NCBI GenBank assembly: GCA_000438195.1
Contig: FR903076.1
Span: forward strand, 145,616-209,615
From: Mycoplasma sp. CAG:776
GTDB taxonomy: Bacteria; Bacillota_I; Bacilli_A; RF39; UBA660
Length of the DNA stretch: 64,000 nt
Reading direction: 5' to 3'
The notes under the pieces are model-generated. The model searched no databases. It was not told the DNA's origin and saw only the letters and a list, made by a program, of their open reading frames with translations. This document shows positions 53,193 to 63,819 of the stretch, piece after piece. The position numbers and the translations under genes are program-made. How positions within the stretch are numbered: the first letter of the stretch is position 1; the number at the start of each line of letters is the position of its first letter.

Positions 53193-55499
53193 ATGCATCA
53201 ATTTCAATATTTAAATTATCAAGATATCAAAAAGAGAATAAATGACTTGATTTCAGCAGATAGTCCAAATAAAATAACAAAAGAAAAACCTTTAGGTTAT
53301 TCCGAATATGGGCTACCAATTGACCATTATAAAATAGGGAATGGCCCCAAACGTATAGTAGTAAGTGGTTCCTATCATGCTGCTGAAATAATTACATCTA
53401 TCTTTGTAGTGAGACTAATGGAGGAAATGTCTCAAAACACTAGTTTTAATCAAAATGAATATACAATTGATTTTATACCGATTGTAAATCCTGAAGGTTA
53501 TTTAATTACCACAGAAATGCAAGACTTATATTTAGGAAAAGATACAAGTGAAGAAGAAAAAATAGCCAGAGCTAAAGTATATTGGGCAAATTATCGAGCA
53601 GATGCAGGAATTCCTGCTAAAGTAAAAAAAGGCAAATTAGAAGAAAGTACTTTAAGAGAAAAAAAGACTTATCAAGCTTTATTTGATAATGTAAATCTAG
53701 AAAATTATTTAGTAGATTATCCAGAATTAAAGCAAAATGTATTAAATATAATTCATCAAAATAATTATCCGATTGGTGTTTTAGCAGCCTGGACTGCTAA
53801 TGGAAGTGGGATAGATTTGAGTCAAAATGTACCATTTAATCCAGCAATTTCTACACTAGCTTCATCTAAAGAACCAGTTTATAATCATCTTGCATATGCC
53901 AATACAAGAAAAGATGTTCCTGGCCCTATTAATACTCCATGTCGTGATTTCAATCATTTTTTCTTTGAATCTGAAAATTTAGCAATGTTAAATTTCTTAG
54001 AAAATTTAAGTCATGAACCAGATCAAGAAATTATTGCTTATTTTAATTATCATAGTGTAATGGGAAAAATGTATCAAAGGCCAGTAAAAGAGGAAGGCAT
54101 GCTAAATTTATATGGAATTGATTATGAGAAAAAAATAATTGAGAATTATATTTCATCTAAAACATTTAGAGGACAAAATGCTTATGATATTATTGAAAGT
54201 GAAGATCCTTATGCTTATATAAATGAATTTTTTAGATTAAGATACGGTATAAATATTCAAGTAGAATTATCTCGAATGGGATCAAATCCTATAGGGCCTT
54301 TAGCTGATCCTGATACTTTTGAAACTATTACCGTAAAACCTAATTTAGAAGCATTTAAAAATTTTGTTAAAAATTATGATTTTATCAAAAATTACGCAAC
54401 ATTTATAAAAGAACTAGTAGATGAAATTCGTAAAGAACATCCAGATTTTGATATTTTAAATATTTATGACTTAATTGATAGAATAGGAAGAGAAAACCCA
54501 AGCTTATATACTAAATTACAAGAAGAATTAAGAAATAAAGATAATCATAATGCTCATGTAATTAGTTATTTTTATCAATTATTACAAGAGAAATTAAAAA
54601 GTGATGAGAAAGAAAATGAAGAGGCAAAAAGATTAGATTTAGATTCTAAATTTAATCATAATTTCCATGCTTTTTTAATAAAAATAATAGAAGAATTAAA
54701 TGAAAAAAGAAAAGAACCAATAAGTGGGATAGAAATAGAAATCCTAATAGATAATCTTTTTAGAGATTATCCAGAATTAATAGCCAAAATAAAATATCAA
54801 TTACAACATGAGCTACCAGTTCAAGAATTATATCAAGAACTATCTGGTATTATCCATAATCAAATCAAAATGGGAAACTTAATGAATTTACCTAAAAGGC
54901 CTAAAATAAATCCCTTAGACTTTCCAGAAGTAGATTTATTAGTAAATAAAGAAAATCCTTTACCAGAAAATTATATTCCAACTAATATTATAGAAGTAAA
55001 GAATCCTTATTATAAATCTTTCTTTCCAGGCATTAATTTGCAAGTAAATAAAGAAACAAATATGGCTTTTCAATTACTAAAAGAAGAAGCATTAAAAGAA
55101 GGATACGAATTATGGATTGATTCAGGATATCGAACAAGTTCCTATCAAGAAAAAGTTTTAAATCATTATTTAAAAACCATGGGAGAAGAAGCCTATCAAA
55201 AAGTTGCTCTTCCAAAAACGAGCGAGCATGAAAGTGGCTATGCTATAGATTTAGGAACTGTTATTGATGGTAAATATTTCGATGAAATAACGGATGAACT
55301 ACCAGTAACAAAATGGCTTCATGAAAACTGTTATAAATATGGCTTTATTGTTCGATATCCGAAGGATAAAGAAGAAATAACAGGATTCAAATATGAACCA
55401 TGGCATTTAAGATATGTTGGTTTAGAACTAGCAAAATATTTGCACGAAACTGGTTTGACATTAGAAGAATACCATCGAGAGAAAAGTTTAAAAAAATAA
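53193..55499 (+). CDS. Fused M14 carboxypeptidase and M15 (VanY-type) D,D-peptidase
   Basis: The 768-residue protein joins two zinc peptidases. The N-terminal M14 domain (about 30-400) has the zinc pair H62-x-x-E65 in GSYHAAEI, a further ligand in YFNYHS and the catalytic glutamate in NIQVELSRMG. A charged helical linker (about 400-585) follows. The C-terminal M15B domain (about 585-755) has SGYRTSSYQ, SEHESGYAIDLG and EPWHLRYVG. M14 relatives cut gamma-D-Glu-diamino acid bonds, and VanY-type enzymes remove D-Ala. There is no signal peptide or membrane helix, so it may act on recycled wall peptides in the cytoplasm, or be released by another route. AGGAGAAAG precedes the ATG. Confidence 0.85.
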   Translation: MHQFQYLNYQDIKKRINDLISADSPNKITKEKPLGYSEYGLPIDHYKIGNGPKRIVVSGSYHAAEIITSIFVVRLMEEMSQNTSFNQNEYTIDFIPIVNPEGYLITTEMQDLYLGKDTSEEEKIARAKVYWANYRADAGIPAKVKKGKLEESTLREKKTYQALFDNVNLENYLVDYPELKQNVLNIIHQNNYPIGVLAAWTANGSGIDLSQNVPFNPAISTLASSKEPVYNHLAYANTRKDVPGPINTPCRDFNHFFFESENLAMLNFLENLSHEPDQEIIAYFNYHSVMGKMYQRPVKEEGMLNLYGIDYEKKIIENYISSKTFRGQNAYDIIESEDPYAYINEFFRLRYGINIQVELSRMGSNPIGPLADPDTFETITVKPNLEAFKNFVKNYDFIKNYATFIKELVDEIRKEHPDFDILNIYDLIDRIGRENPSLYTKLQEELRNKDNHNAHVISYFYQLLQEKLKSDEKENEEAKRLDLDSKFNHNFHAFLIKIIEELNEKRKEPISGIEIEILIDNLFRDYPELIAKIKYQLQHELPVQELYQELSGIIHNQIKMGNLMNLPKRPKINPLDFPEVDLLVNKENPLPENYIPTNIIEVKNPYYKSFFPGINLQVNKETNMAFQLLKEEALKEGYELWIDSGYRTSSYQEKVLNHYLKTMGEEAYQKVALPKTSEHESGYAIDLGTVIDGKYFDEITDELPVTKWLHENCYKYGFIVRYPKDKEEITGFKYEPWHLRYVGLELAKYLHETGLTLEEYHREKSLKK

Positions 55500-55581
55500 A
55501 TTACTAATTTTTTTGAAAAGAGTATCAAACTCTTTTTTTTAAATGTAAGTTTTGTTATAATATTTATAGTGGGGTGATATT

Positions 55582-58494
55582 ATGTTAGTACCATTAAAAG
55601 TTGTAACAGAATATAGTTTACTAAAGAGTACTATTAAAATAGATTCTCTAATTCTATTTTTAAAAAAGCATAATATTACTAGTTGTGCTATTTGTGATGA
55701 TAATCTATATGGCGTAATGGAATTCTTTACGAAAATGCTTGCCAATAATTTAAAACCTATTATTGGACTTGATATCAAAATAGAAAATAAAGAGATATTA
55801 CTATACCCTATAAATAATGCTGGTTATAAAAATTTATTAAAAATCCACACCCTAAAAGAAACAAACGAATTAACTGGGGAAACTTTAAATTCTTATTTAA
55901 AAGATATAAAAATAGTATTACCAAATTCCAGTTATGATTTATTAGAGAAATTTCCATATGCTTATTTAGCATATCAAAATGATACAGAAAAAATAGAAGC
56001 TTTATTAAAAACAGATAAATGTGTTTATATAAGAGAAGCTAGATGTTTAGAAAAAGAGGATGCTTTTGATTTAGCGTGTTTAGAGGCCATAGATCGTGGA
56101 TGTACTTTAAAAGAAGTAGAAAATAAATATGAAAACATGTATATAAATTTATTAGTAAAAAAAGAAGATGAAGAAGCAACAATAAAATTTATTCAAGACA
56201 TAGATTTAGATATAAATGAAAAAGGAAACTATATTCCCGTATATAATAAAGAAATAAATTCAGCAGAATATTTGCGAAATCTAGCTATGAAAGGCTTAGT
56301 AAAACGATTAAAAGGAGATATAAGAGAAGCATATATTAAGAGATTAAATTATGAACTATCTATCATAAATAAGATGGGATTTACTGATTATTTTTTGATA
56401 GTTTATGACTATGTTTTATATGCGAAAAAAAATAATATTTTAGTTGGACCGGGAAGAGGAAGTGCTGCCGGATCTTTAGTGAGCTATAGTATTGGAATTA
56501 CCAATATTGATCCCTTAAAATACGACTTGCTTTTTGAGCGTTTTCTAAATCCTGAGCGAATAACGATGCCTGATATTGATATTGATTTTGAATATACCAA
56601 AAGAGGCGAAGTAATTGACTATGTAAGAAATAGATATGGCCTTAAGAATGTTGCCCCAATCATGACTTTTGGAACTCTAGCTTCTAAACAAGTACTGAGA
56701 GATACAGGAAAAATAATGGAAATAGATAATAATTTAATTGATAAATTTGTAAATTTAATTGATGCGAAAGCATCACTAAAAGAAAACTTGAAAAAAGTAG
56801 AAGTAACAACCTTTTTAGAAAATCATTCTGAATTAAAAAAAGTTTATAAAGAGGCTTTAAAGCTAGAAGGACTAAAAAGACATATCTCAACTCATGCAGC
56901 AGGAGTTGTCATATCGAGTGTTCCTCTAGATGAGGTAATTCCTTTAATTTTAAATACGTCTTTTTTTATGACAGGGGTTACGATGGAATATTTAGAACCA
57001 TTAGGTTTATTAAAAATGGACTTTTTAGCTCTAAGGAATTTAACAATTATCGCCAATGTTCTAGATTTAATTAAAGAAAATACAGACCATATTTTAGATT
57101 TAAATAAAATAAACTTAAACGAACCGGTTGTTTTCAAACTATTTAGTGAAGCAGATACCGAAGGAATATTTCAATATGAAAGTAGTGGTATGAAAAATTT
57201 AATGAAAAAATTAAAGCCAAATAGTTTTTCTGATTTAGTAGCAAGTGTAGCTTTATTTAGACCAGGACCCATGAATAATATTGATATGTTTGTAAGAAGA
57301 AAACATAAAGAAGAGAAAGTAACTTATTTACATCCCGATTTAGAACCAATTTTAAAAGAAACATATGGGGTAATTGTCTATCAAGAACAAGTAATGCAAA
57401 TTTTAGTAAAAGTAGGCGGTTATACTTATGCTGAGGCCGATAACATAAGAAGAGCAATGTCGAAGAAAAAAGAAAGTGTAATCTTACAAGATAAAGAGCA
57501 TTTTATAAAAAATGCTATTAAGAAAGGGTATCAAGAGAGTATTGCAATCGAAATTTATGATTTAATTTTAAAATTTGCTAATTATGGGTTTAATAAAGCT
57601 CATTCTGTTAGTTATGCTTTAATTGGTTATCAAATGGCCTATTTAAAAGTGAAATTTCCGCTTTATTTTATTACTAATCTCTTAAATATGAGTTTAGGAA
57701 GTGAAATAAAAACCAAGGAATATATTGATGAAGCCCGAAAAAAAGGAATTAAAATATTAAAACCTAATATTAATGAAGCAAATAGTAGTTATAAAATTGT
57801 AGAAAATAGTTTAATGATACCGCTTGGAAGTATAAAAAATCTTGGCGTAACTGCTTCTACAGCCATTTTAGAAGAAAGAGAAAAAAATGGTAAATTCGTA
57901 GATTATCTAGATTTTGTGGCGAGAATCTATGGCAAAAGTAATAATAAGAAAACCATAACCTCCTTAATTGATGCCGGAGCTTTAGATAATTTTGGACTCA
58001 CTAAAAAAACAATGATCGAAAATTTAGATGCTGCGATAAATTATGCGAGTTTATTAATTGATTTAGACTCTTCTTTTGTTATGAAGCCACTAATAGAAGA
58101 AAAGAGGGAATATGAAGAAGAGATTTTAAGAGAAAAAGAGTTTTGTTCATATGGCTTTTATGTAACAAATCATCCAGTAAGTAAGTATAATGATAAAAGT
58201 ATTATAAAGCTAGAAAAGATAAAAGACTATTTTGATAAAAGAATCAAATGTGTGGTTTTAGTAGAAAAAGTAAAAACAATTAAAACCAAAAAAGGGGATA
58301 ATATGGCTTTTATTACTGCTAGTGATGAAACAGGAAATGGTGAATTTGTTTTATTTCCCAATGGATACTCTTTACTTAAAAATATAAATAATGGTGATAT
58401 AATAATTATTCAAGGATTAGTTGCCAAAAGATTTGATAGTTATCAAATTAATATAAATGGATTACAGAAAGTAGTAGGTGGTATAAATGCATGA
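55582..58494 (+). CDS. dnaE: DNA polymerase III alpha subunit DnaE
   Basis: The 970-residue protein is a C-family polymerase. It has an N-terminal PHP domain with altered metal residues (DDNLYGVMEFF in place of the usual H-x-H region), the catalytic aspartates Asp331 and Asp333 in MPDIDIDF, the GPGRGSAAGS loop, a helix-hairpin-helix region and a C-terminal OB domain. In Bacillota DnaE extends primers before handing over to PolC. Its length is close to other short DnaE proteins. GGGGTGAT precedes the ATG. The 3' end overlaps polC by eight bases, so the two replicative polymerases are translationally coupled here. Confidence 0.95.
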   Translation: MLVPLKVVTEYSLLKSTIKIDSLILFLKKHNITSCAICDDNLYGVMEFFTKMLANNLKPIIGLDIKIENKEILLYPINNAGYKNLLKIHTLKETNELTGETLNSYLKDIKIVLPNSSYDLLEKFPYAYLAYQNDTEKIEALLKTDKCVYIREARCLEKEDAFDLACLEAIDRGCTLKEVENKYENMYINLLVKKEDEEATIKFIQDIDLDINEKGNYIPVYNKEINSAEYLRNLAMKGLVKRLKGDIREAYIKRLNYELSIINKMGFTDYFLIVYDYVLYAKKNNILVGPGRGSAAGSLVSYSIGITNIDPLKYDLLFERFLNPERITMPDIDIDFEYTKRGEVIDYVRNRYGLKNVAPIMTFGTLASKQVLRDTGKIMEIDNNLIDKFVNLIDAKASLKENLKKVEVTTFLENHSELKKVYKEALKLEGLKRHISTHAAGVVISSVPLDEVIPLILNTSFFMTGVTMEYLEPLGLLKMDFLALRNLTIIANVLDLIKENTDHILDLNKINLNEPVVFKLFSEADTEGIFQYESSGMKNLMKKLKPNSFSDLVASVALFRPGPMNNIDMFVRRKHKEEKVTYLHPDLEPILKETYGVIVYQEQVMQILVKVGGYTYAEADNIRRAMSKKKESVILQDKEHFIKNAIKKGYQESIAIEIYDLILKFANYGFNKAHSVSYALIGYQMAYLKVKFPLYFITNLLNMSLGSEIKTKEYIDEARKKGIKILKPNINEANSSYKIVENSLMIPLGSIKNLGVTASTAILEEREKNGKFVDYLDFVARIYGKSNNKKTITSLIDAGALDNFGLTKKTMIENLDAAINYASLLIDLDSSFVMKPLIEEKREYEEEILREKEFCSYGFYVTNHPVSKYNDKSIIKLEKIKDYFDKRIKCVVLVEKVKTIKTKKGDNMAFITASDETGNGEFVLFPNGYSLLKNINNGDIIIIQGLVAKRFDSYQININGLQKVVGGINA

Positions 58495-61400
58495 TATCCA
58501 TTCATTCTTTAAAAGTATCAATTTTATTCCCGAAAAAAATACTTTTGATGAAATTGAAATCGAAAAAGTAATTTTAAATAAGAAAAGCGAAACTTTTAAT
58601 GTATATCTTTATTCTAAAAATGTTTTACCGATAGAAGAAGTAGATGCTTTGCTAAATGCCAAAGAAAATAAGATTAATGGGATTTATAAATGTAATATTA
58701 TCTTAAATTATGCTAAAATAAAAGAAAGTGATTGTTTAACTTATGTAAAAGAAATTGTCAAAAGATTAACTGAAAAGAAACCATCCTTAATTAGTTTATT
58801 AGAATGTGAGCCGACAATTGATGATGATATTATTATTTTTGAAGTAATGAGTCCCACAGAAGAAGAAAGCATCAAAAAAGAAGAAGGAAATATTCGCAAA
58901 ATATTAACAGAATATGGCTTAAAAGATTATTTTATAACAACCAAACTAAATGAAGAGCTAAGAAAAACAGTAGAACAAGAATTAGAAAATGTCCAAGCTC
59001 CAATTGAATATAAGGAAATAATAAGAGAATTTACTCCTGGAAGTATTGTTTTAGGTAAATCTATTACCAAAGAACCAGTAAATATTAATACGATAAATAA
59101 TGTTGGAAGAAATATTACCATTGAAGGATACATTGAATCTATTTCCCTATTAGAAAGAGAAAACATTAATATTATTACTCTTAGTATAAATGATAATAGT
59201 AAGAGTATCATGGCTAAAATATTTCAAAAAGAAAAAGAAGAATATTTAAAGATAAAAGAAGTATTAAAAGAAGATGATTGGTTTCGCTTAAATGGCAATA
59301 TTGATTTTGATTCTTATTCTAAATGTTTAGCAATGAGTGTAAGAAATGTAGAAAAAATTGAAAATAGGGAAATTATCATTGCTCAAAATGAAGATCCTAA
59401 TATTATTTTAGGTACTCATATTGATGGAGAAGTAATACCGGTAGATAGTATTTTAGGAGCTAGAGAAAACATAATTGTAGAAGCTTATGTTTTTGGTGAT
59501 GAATTATTAGAAAAAGAAACAATTAATATTATGACATTAAAAATTAGTGATGATACTAATAGTATGATAGCTAAAGTATTTAAAAAGAATAAAAAAGAAT
59601 TTGCTCTTATTAAAAACGGAATTAAAGGGGCAATCAAAAAGGGACGCTGGTTCCGTTTTAATGGTAATGTTGAATTTGATAATTATTCTCATGAACTAGT
59701 TTTACAATTATGGAATATTGAGATGATTGATTCAAAAGAAGAAAAAGTAGTAGATGATGCCAAAGAGAAAAGAGTAGAATTACATGCTCATACAATGATG
59801 AGTATGATGGATGGTTTAATTGAGGCAAAATCTTTAGTCAAATTTGCTAACAAACTAGGCCATAAAGCGATAGCAGTTACCGATCACAACGCTGTTCAAT
59901 CTTATCCCGATTTATTTCATGCGGTATGTGATTTAAATAAGGGGAAAGTTGGAAAAGATCGTTTTAAAGTTTTATATGGAGCCGAACTAAATGTAGTTAG
60001 TGATGATATTGATTTTATCTTTAATTTAAAGGAATATAACTTATTAAATCAAGAATATGTAGTTTTTGATACAGAGACAACTGGTTTTTATGTTGGATCT
60101 GACCAAATGATTGAAATAGGTGGAGTAAAAATAAAAAACGGTGAAGTAATTGATCGTTTTGATGAATTTATTGATCCTAAAAGACCACTTCCTCAAAAAA
60201 TTATTGATTTAACATGTATCACTGATGAAATGTTAGCAGGTCATGCATCAGAAGAAGAAGTTACAAAAAGATTTTTAGAGTGGACTGGTGATTTACCAAT
60301 GGTAGCTCATAATGCTAAATTCGATATTGGCTTTATCAGTGCTGCTTGTAATAAGTATAATCTTGGAGAATTCAATAATACGGTCTTAGATACGATGAGT
60401 ATGGCTCGTATGTTACACCCAGAGTGGCCAAATCATAAATTAACGACTTTAGTTAGAAGATATAAAATAGAATGGGATGAAGATGCTCATCATAGAGCGG
60501 ATTATGATGCGGAAGGAACAGCTCAGGCTTTTCACAAAATGTGTGAAGAATTAGATTCTAGAAATATTGAAACAACGACTAAGCTATTTAATTCAGTAGA
60601 TATTAATGAATTAATTAAGTTCTCTTTCCCATTTCATTTATGTTGCCTAGTAAAAAATAAAACAGGATTAAAGAATTTATTTAAAATTATTAGTTATGCA
60701 AATACTACTTATTTATTCCGTAATAGTGAACCAAAACTTCCAAGAGGAGAATTAAAAAAACTAAGAGAAGGACTCTTAATTGGAAGTGGTTGTATTAATG
60801 GCGAAATATTTGAAGAAGCCAAAACAAAAGATGACGAAGAATTAGCGAATATGATGCAATTTTATGATTACATTGAAATACAACCAATTAGTGCAATGAA
60901 ACATTTATTAAATATGGAATCAAGTGGTTTTAAAACCATGCATGATTTAGAAGAACATTTAAAAAAGATTATTCGTGTTGCAAAAGATGCTGGAAAAATT
61001 GTGGTAGCAACAAGTGATGCTCATTATTTAACCCCAAAAGATAAAATTTACCGTGATATCATTATTGCTCAAAAATCGAATGGGAAACTTCATCCACTAA
61101 ATAAAAGGGGAATAGAACAACCAGACATGCATATTCGCACCACAAAAGAAATGTTAGAAGAATTTAGTTTTCTAGATCAAGATTTAGCTTATGAAATCGT
61201 TGTAACCAATACCAATAAGATAGCAGATATGATCGAAGAAGTAGAAGTAATTATTCAAACTGGAGGAGTACCATTTTCGCCAAGAATTGAAAATTCAGTT
61301 GAAACGGTAACAGATATGGTCTATAAAAAAGCAGCTGACTGGTATGGAGATCCTCTGCCTCTTAATATTGAAGAGAGAATATCAAAAGAACTATATGGTG

Positions 61401-63505
61401 ATAGTGTCTTAGATAGCATTAAGAAGAAATTAAAAAGAACAGAAAATTTAGAGGGAGAAGAATTAGAGAAAAAAGCTTTCGAAGAATTGCATACAACTAT
61501 TTTAAAAGGTTTTGATGAAGTAAAAAGGGTTGTAAAAGATGAATTAGTTTTAAAATTAGAAGAAGAGCATGAAACAAAAATAAAAGATTTAGAAGTAAAA
61601 TTAAAAGAAGCAACAGAAGAAGAAAAAGAAGCCTTAGAAAACGAATTAAAAGTTGAAAAAGAACTAGATCCTCTAACTGATATAGATAAAAAAGTAAAAA
61701 AATCATTGGGAGGAATTATTGGTGGAGGTTTTGATGTTATCTATCTAATTGCTCAAAAATTAGTTAAGAAAAGTAATGATGATGGCTTTTTAGTAGGGTC
61801 TCGTGGTTCAGTTGGTTCAAGTTTTGTGGCAACCATGATGGGAATTACGGAAGTAAATGCTCTATCACCTCATTATCGTTGTAAAAAATGTAAACATAGT
61901 ATTTTTGAAGATGAAAATGGTGTTTCTTTAGGAAGTACATATAAAAGTGGTTTTGATCTACCAGACTTAAAGTGTCCGAAATGTGGGACTTTAATGACGA
62001 AAGATGGTCAAGACATGCCATTTGCTACCTTCCTAGGTTTTAATGCCGATAAAGTACCAGACATTGACTTAAACTTTTCAGATTTAAATCAAGCAGCGGC
62101 TCATGACTATACCAAAGTATTGTTTGGAGTTGATAATGTTTATCGTGCAGGAACAATTGGTACTGTTGCTGAAAAAACAGCTTTTGGTTTTGTAAGAGGA
62201 TATGCGGAACAAAAAGGTATCATTATGAATAATGCTGAAATTGAAAGGCTCGCCAAAGGCTGTACAGGAGTAAAAAGAACAACGGGACAACATCCAGGAG
62301 GAATTGTTGTTATCCCAGGGTATATGGATGTATTTGATTTTACTCCGTTCCAATATCCAGCAGAAGATGTTGATGCGGCATGGCGTACAACTCACTTTGA
62401 TTACCATGCGATAGATGAAGATGTTTTAAAACTTGATATTTTAGGTCATACCGATCCAACACAACTTCGAATGATCCAAGATATAACCGGAATTGATGTG
62501 ACAACAATACCTTTAGATGATAAAGAAACAATGGGAATTTTCCTATCTCCTGAACCACTTGGCGTAACGAAAGAGCAAATCATGAATGAAACCGGAACAT
62601 TAGGTGTCCCAGAATTTGGAACTCCATTTACAATTGGTATGCTTGTTGATACAAAACCTAAAACATTTGCCGAATTAATTAAAATATCTGGATTATCTCA
62701 TGGTACAGATGTATGGTTAGGCAATGCTCAGGAATTAATCCGTAATAATATTGTTCCATTTAGTGATGTTATTGGTTGTCGTGATGATATTATGGTTTAC
62801 TTAATGTATAATGGTATGGCACCAATTAAAGCTTTCAAAATAATGGAGTTTGTTCGTAAAGGAAAAGCCAGTAAAGATCCAGAAGGGTGGGCTAAATTCA
62901 AAGCAGAAATGGAAGAAGCCGGTATTGCAAAATGGTACATTGATTCATGTGAAAAGATTAAATATATGTTTCCTAAAGCCCATGCTGCGGCTTACGTAAT
63001 GAGTGCCTTTAGAATAGCTTACTTTAAAGTACATCATCCAGGTGTTTATTACGCCACCTATTTCTCAACAAGATTTGATGATTTTGAATTAGAAACTATG
63101 GTAAAAGGATATGATGCTATAAAAGCTCGGATGAATGAAATTATTAATAAAGGATATAATGCCACTAATAAAGAAACTAGTGTACTTGAAACCTTAAAAC
63201 TTAGTTTAGAAGCAACAGCTAGAGGATTTAAATTTGGGAATATTGATATTGAAAAAAGTGATGGTAGAAATTTCATTCTAGCTGATGATGGTATTACTTT
63301 AATTTGTCCATTTAGAACTCTTGATGGATTAGGGGATAGTGTAGCCCAAAAAATTATGGAAGAAAGAAAGATTAAACCATTCTATAGTATTGAAGATTTC
63401 CAACTTCGAGGACATGTCAATGGAACAACAGTTGATAAACTAAAAAGTTTAGGAATATTTGGAAATTTACCAGAAACTAGTCAATTAAGTTTATTTGATT
63501 TTTAA
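58487..63505 (+). CDS. polC: DNA polymerase III PolC, enlarged form
   Basis: PolC is the main leading- and lagging-strand polymerase of Bacillota. The 1672-residue product is over 200 residues longer than Bacillus PolC. Domains in order are: N-terminal region; two tandem OB-fold repeats (about 181-293 and 302-417, where one is usual); a PHP domain (ELHAHTMMSMMDG near 430) interrupted by a DEDD exonuclease with D528-T-E-T; a helical charged insertion (about 970-1072) just before SLGGIIGGGFDVIYL; a zinc site (CKKCKH and CPKCG); and the polymerase core with VPDIDLNFS near 1190. The C-terminus ends TSQLSLFDF, a beta-clamp-binding motif. Key catalytic residues are kept. Confidence 0.96.
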   Translation: MHDIHSFFKSINFIPEKNTFDEIEIEKVILNKKSETFNVYLYSKNVLPIEEVDALLNAKENKINGIYKCNIILNYAKIKESDCLTYVKEIVKRLTEKKPSLISLLECEPTIDDDIIIFEVMSPTEEESIKKEEGNIRKILTEYGLKDYFITTKLNEELRKTVEQELENVQAPIEYKEIIREFTPGSIVLGKSITKEPVNINTINNVGRNITIEGYIESISLLERENINIITLSINDNSKSIMAKIFQKEKEEYLKIKEVLKEDDWFRLNGNIDFDSYSKCLAMSVRNVEKIENREIIIAQNEDPNIILGTHIDGEVIPVDSILGARENIIVEAYVFGDELLEKETINIMTLKISDDTNSMIAKVFKKNKKEFALIKNGIKGAIKKGRWFRFNGNVEFDNYSHELVLQLWNIEMIDSKEEKVVDDAKEKRVELHAHTMMSMMDGLIEAKSLVKFANKLGHKAIAVTDHNAVQSYPDLFHAVCDLNKGKVGKDRFKVLYGAELNVVSDDIDFIFNLKEYNLLNQEYVVFDTETTGFYVGSDQMIEIGGVKIKNGEVIDRFDEFIDPKRPLPQKIIDLTCITDEMLAGHASEEEVTKRFLEWTGDLPMVAHNAKFDIGFISAACNKYNLGEFNNTVLDTMSMARMLHPEWPNHKLTTLVRRYKIEWDEDAHHRADYDAEGTAQAFHKMCEELDSRNIETTTKLFNSVDINELIKFSFPFHLCCLVKNKTGLKNLFKIISYANTTYLFRNSEPKLPRGELKKLREGLLIGSGCINGEIFEEAKTKDDEELANMMQFYDYIEIQPISAMKHLLNMESSGFKTMHDLEEHLKKIIRVAKDAGKIVVATSDAHYLTPKDKIYRDIIIAQKSNGKLHPLNKRGIEQPDMHIRTTKEMLEEFSFLDQDLAYEIVVTNTNKIADMIEEVEVIIQTGGVPFSPRIENSVETVTDMVYKKAADWYGDPLPLNIEERISKELYGDSVLDSIKKKLKRTENLEGEELEKKAFEELHTTILKGFDEVKRVVKDELVLKLEEEHETKIKDLEVKLKEATEEEKEALENELKVEKELDPLTDIDKKVKKSLGGIIGGGFDVIYLIAQKLVKKSNDDGFLVGSRGSVGSSFVATMMGITEVNALSPHYRCKKCKHSIFEDENGVSLGSTYKSGFDLPDLKCPKCGTLMTKDGQDMPFATFLGFNADKVPDIDLNFSDLNQAAAHDYTKVLFGVDNVYRAGTIGTVAEKTAFGFVRGYAEQKGIIMNNAEIERLAKGCTGVKRTTGQHPGGIVVIPGYMDVFDFTPFQYPAEDVDAAWRTTHFDYHAIDEDVLKLDILGHTDPTQLRMIQDITGIDVTTIPLDDKETMGIFLSPEPLGVTKEQIMNETGTLGVPEFGTPFTIGMLVDTKPKTFAELIKISGLSHGTDVWLGNAQELIRNNIVPFSDVIGCRDDIMVYLMYNGMAPIKAFKIMEFVRKGKASKDPEGWAKFKAEMEEAGIAKWYIDSCEKIKYMFPKAHAAAYVMSAFRIAYFKVHHPGVYYATYFSTRFDDFELETMVKGYDAIKARMNEIINKGYNATNKETSVLETLKLSLEATARGFKFGNIDIEKSDGRNFILADDGITLICPFRTLDGLGDSVAQKIMEERKIKPFYSIEDFQLRGHVNGTTVDKLKSLGIFGNLPETSQLSLFDF

Positions 63506-63536
63506 AAAACAGTTCAATTTAGTTGGACTGTTTTTT
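63504..63536. terminator. Bidirectional terminator after polC
   Basis: A 12-bp stem (AAAAAACAGTTC with GGACTGTTTTTT, one G-U pair) overlaps the polC stop and serves the convergent regulator too. Confidence 0.85.
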
Positions 63537-63759
63537 CATTTACAATACTTTTTGGATAGGCTTTTCTACAATCAGTTCTGTATAAAATATAATCAATAGA
63601 AGTATTATAATAATCAGCAAGTTTGTGTAAAGTTTCAACTGGAATATTTATTTTTTCAAGTTCATATTTACTATAATTAGATTGATCAATATGTATTAAT
63701 TTAGCAATATCTTTTTGATATAAATCTCGATCTTCCCTTAATTCTCTTAATCGATTCAT
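63514..63759 (-). CDS. Small XRE-family regulator
   Basis: The 81-residue protein is a single XRE helix-turn-helix (about 1-60; LYQKDIAKLIHIDQSNYSKYE) with a short tail. The ATG at 63759 has AAAGGAGG six bases upstream; longer in-frame starts lack a site. Two similar 20-base boxes in the 140 bases upstream (63820 and 63907) may be its operators. It is shorter than the double-HTH regulators in this window but resembles one of their halves in the region NIPVETLHKLADYYNTSIDYIL. Confidence 0.8.
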   Translation of the reverse strand: MNRLRELREDRDLYQKDIAKLIHIDQSNYSKYELEKINIPVETLHKLADYYNTSIDYILYRTDCRKAYPKSIVNEKTVQLN

Positions 63760-63819
63760 TTCCATCCTCCTTTTAGTCAAAAAAAGTATATCATTAAGCC
63801 AAATATGAAAATTATAACT

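Noticed and set aside
61497..61706. Leucine-rich 69-residue frame on the minus strand in polC
   Set aside because: It is the complement of the Glu/Lys-rich helical insertion of PolC, so the leucine runs are an artefact.
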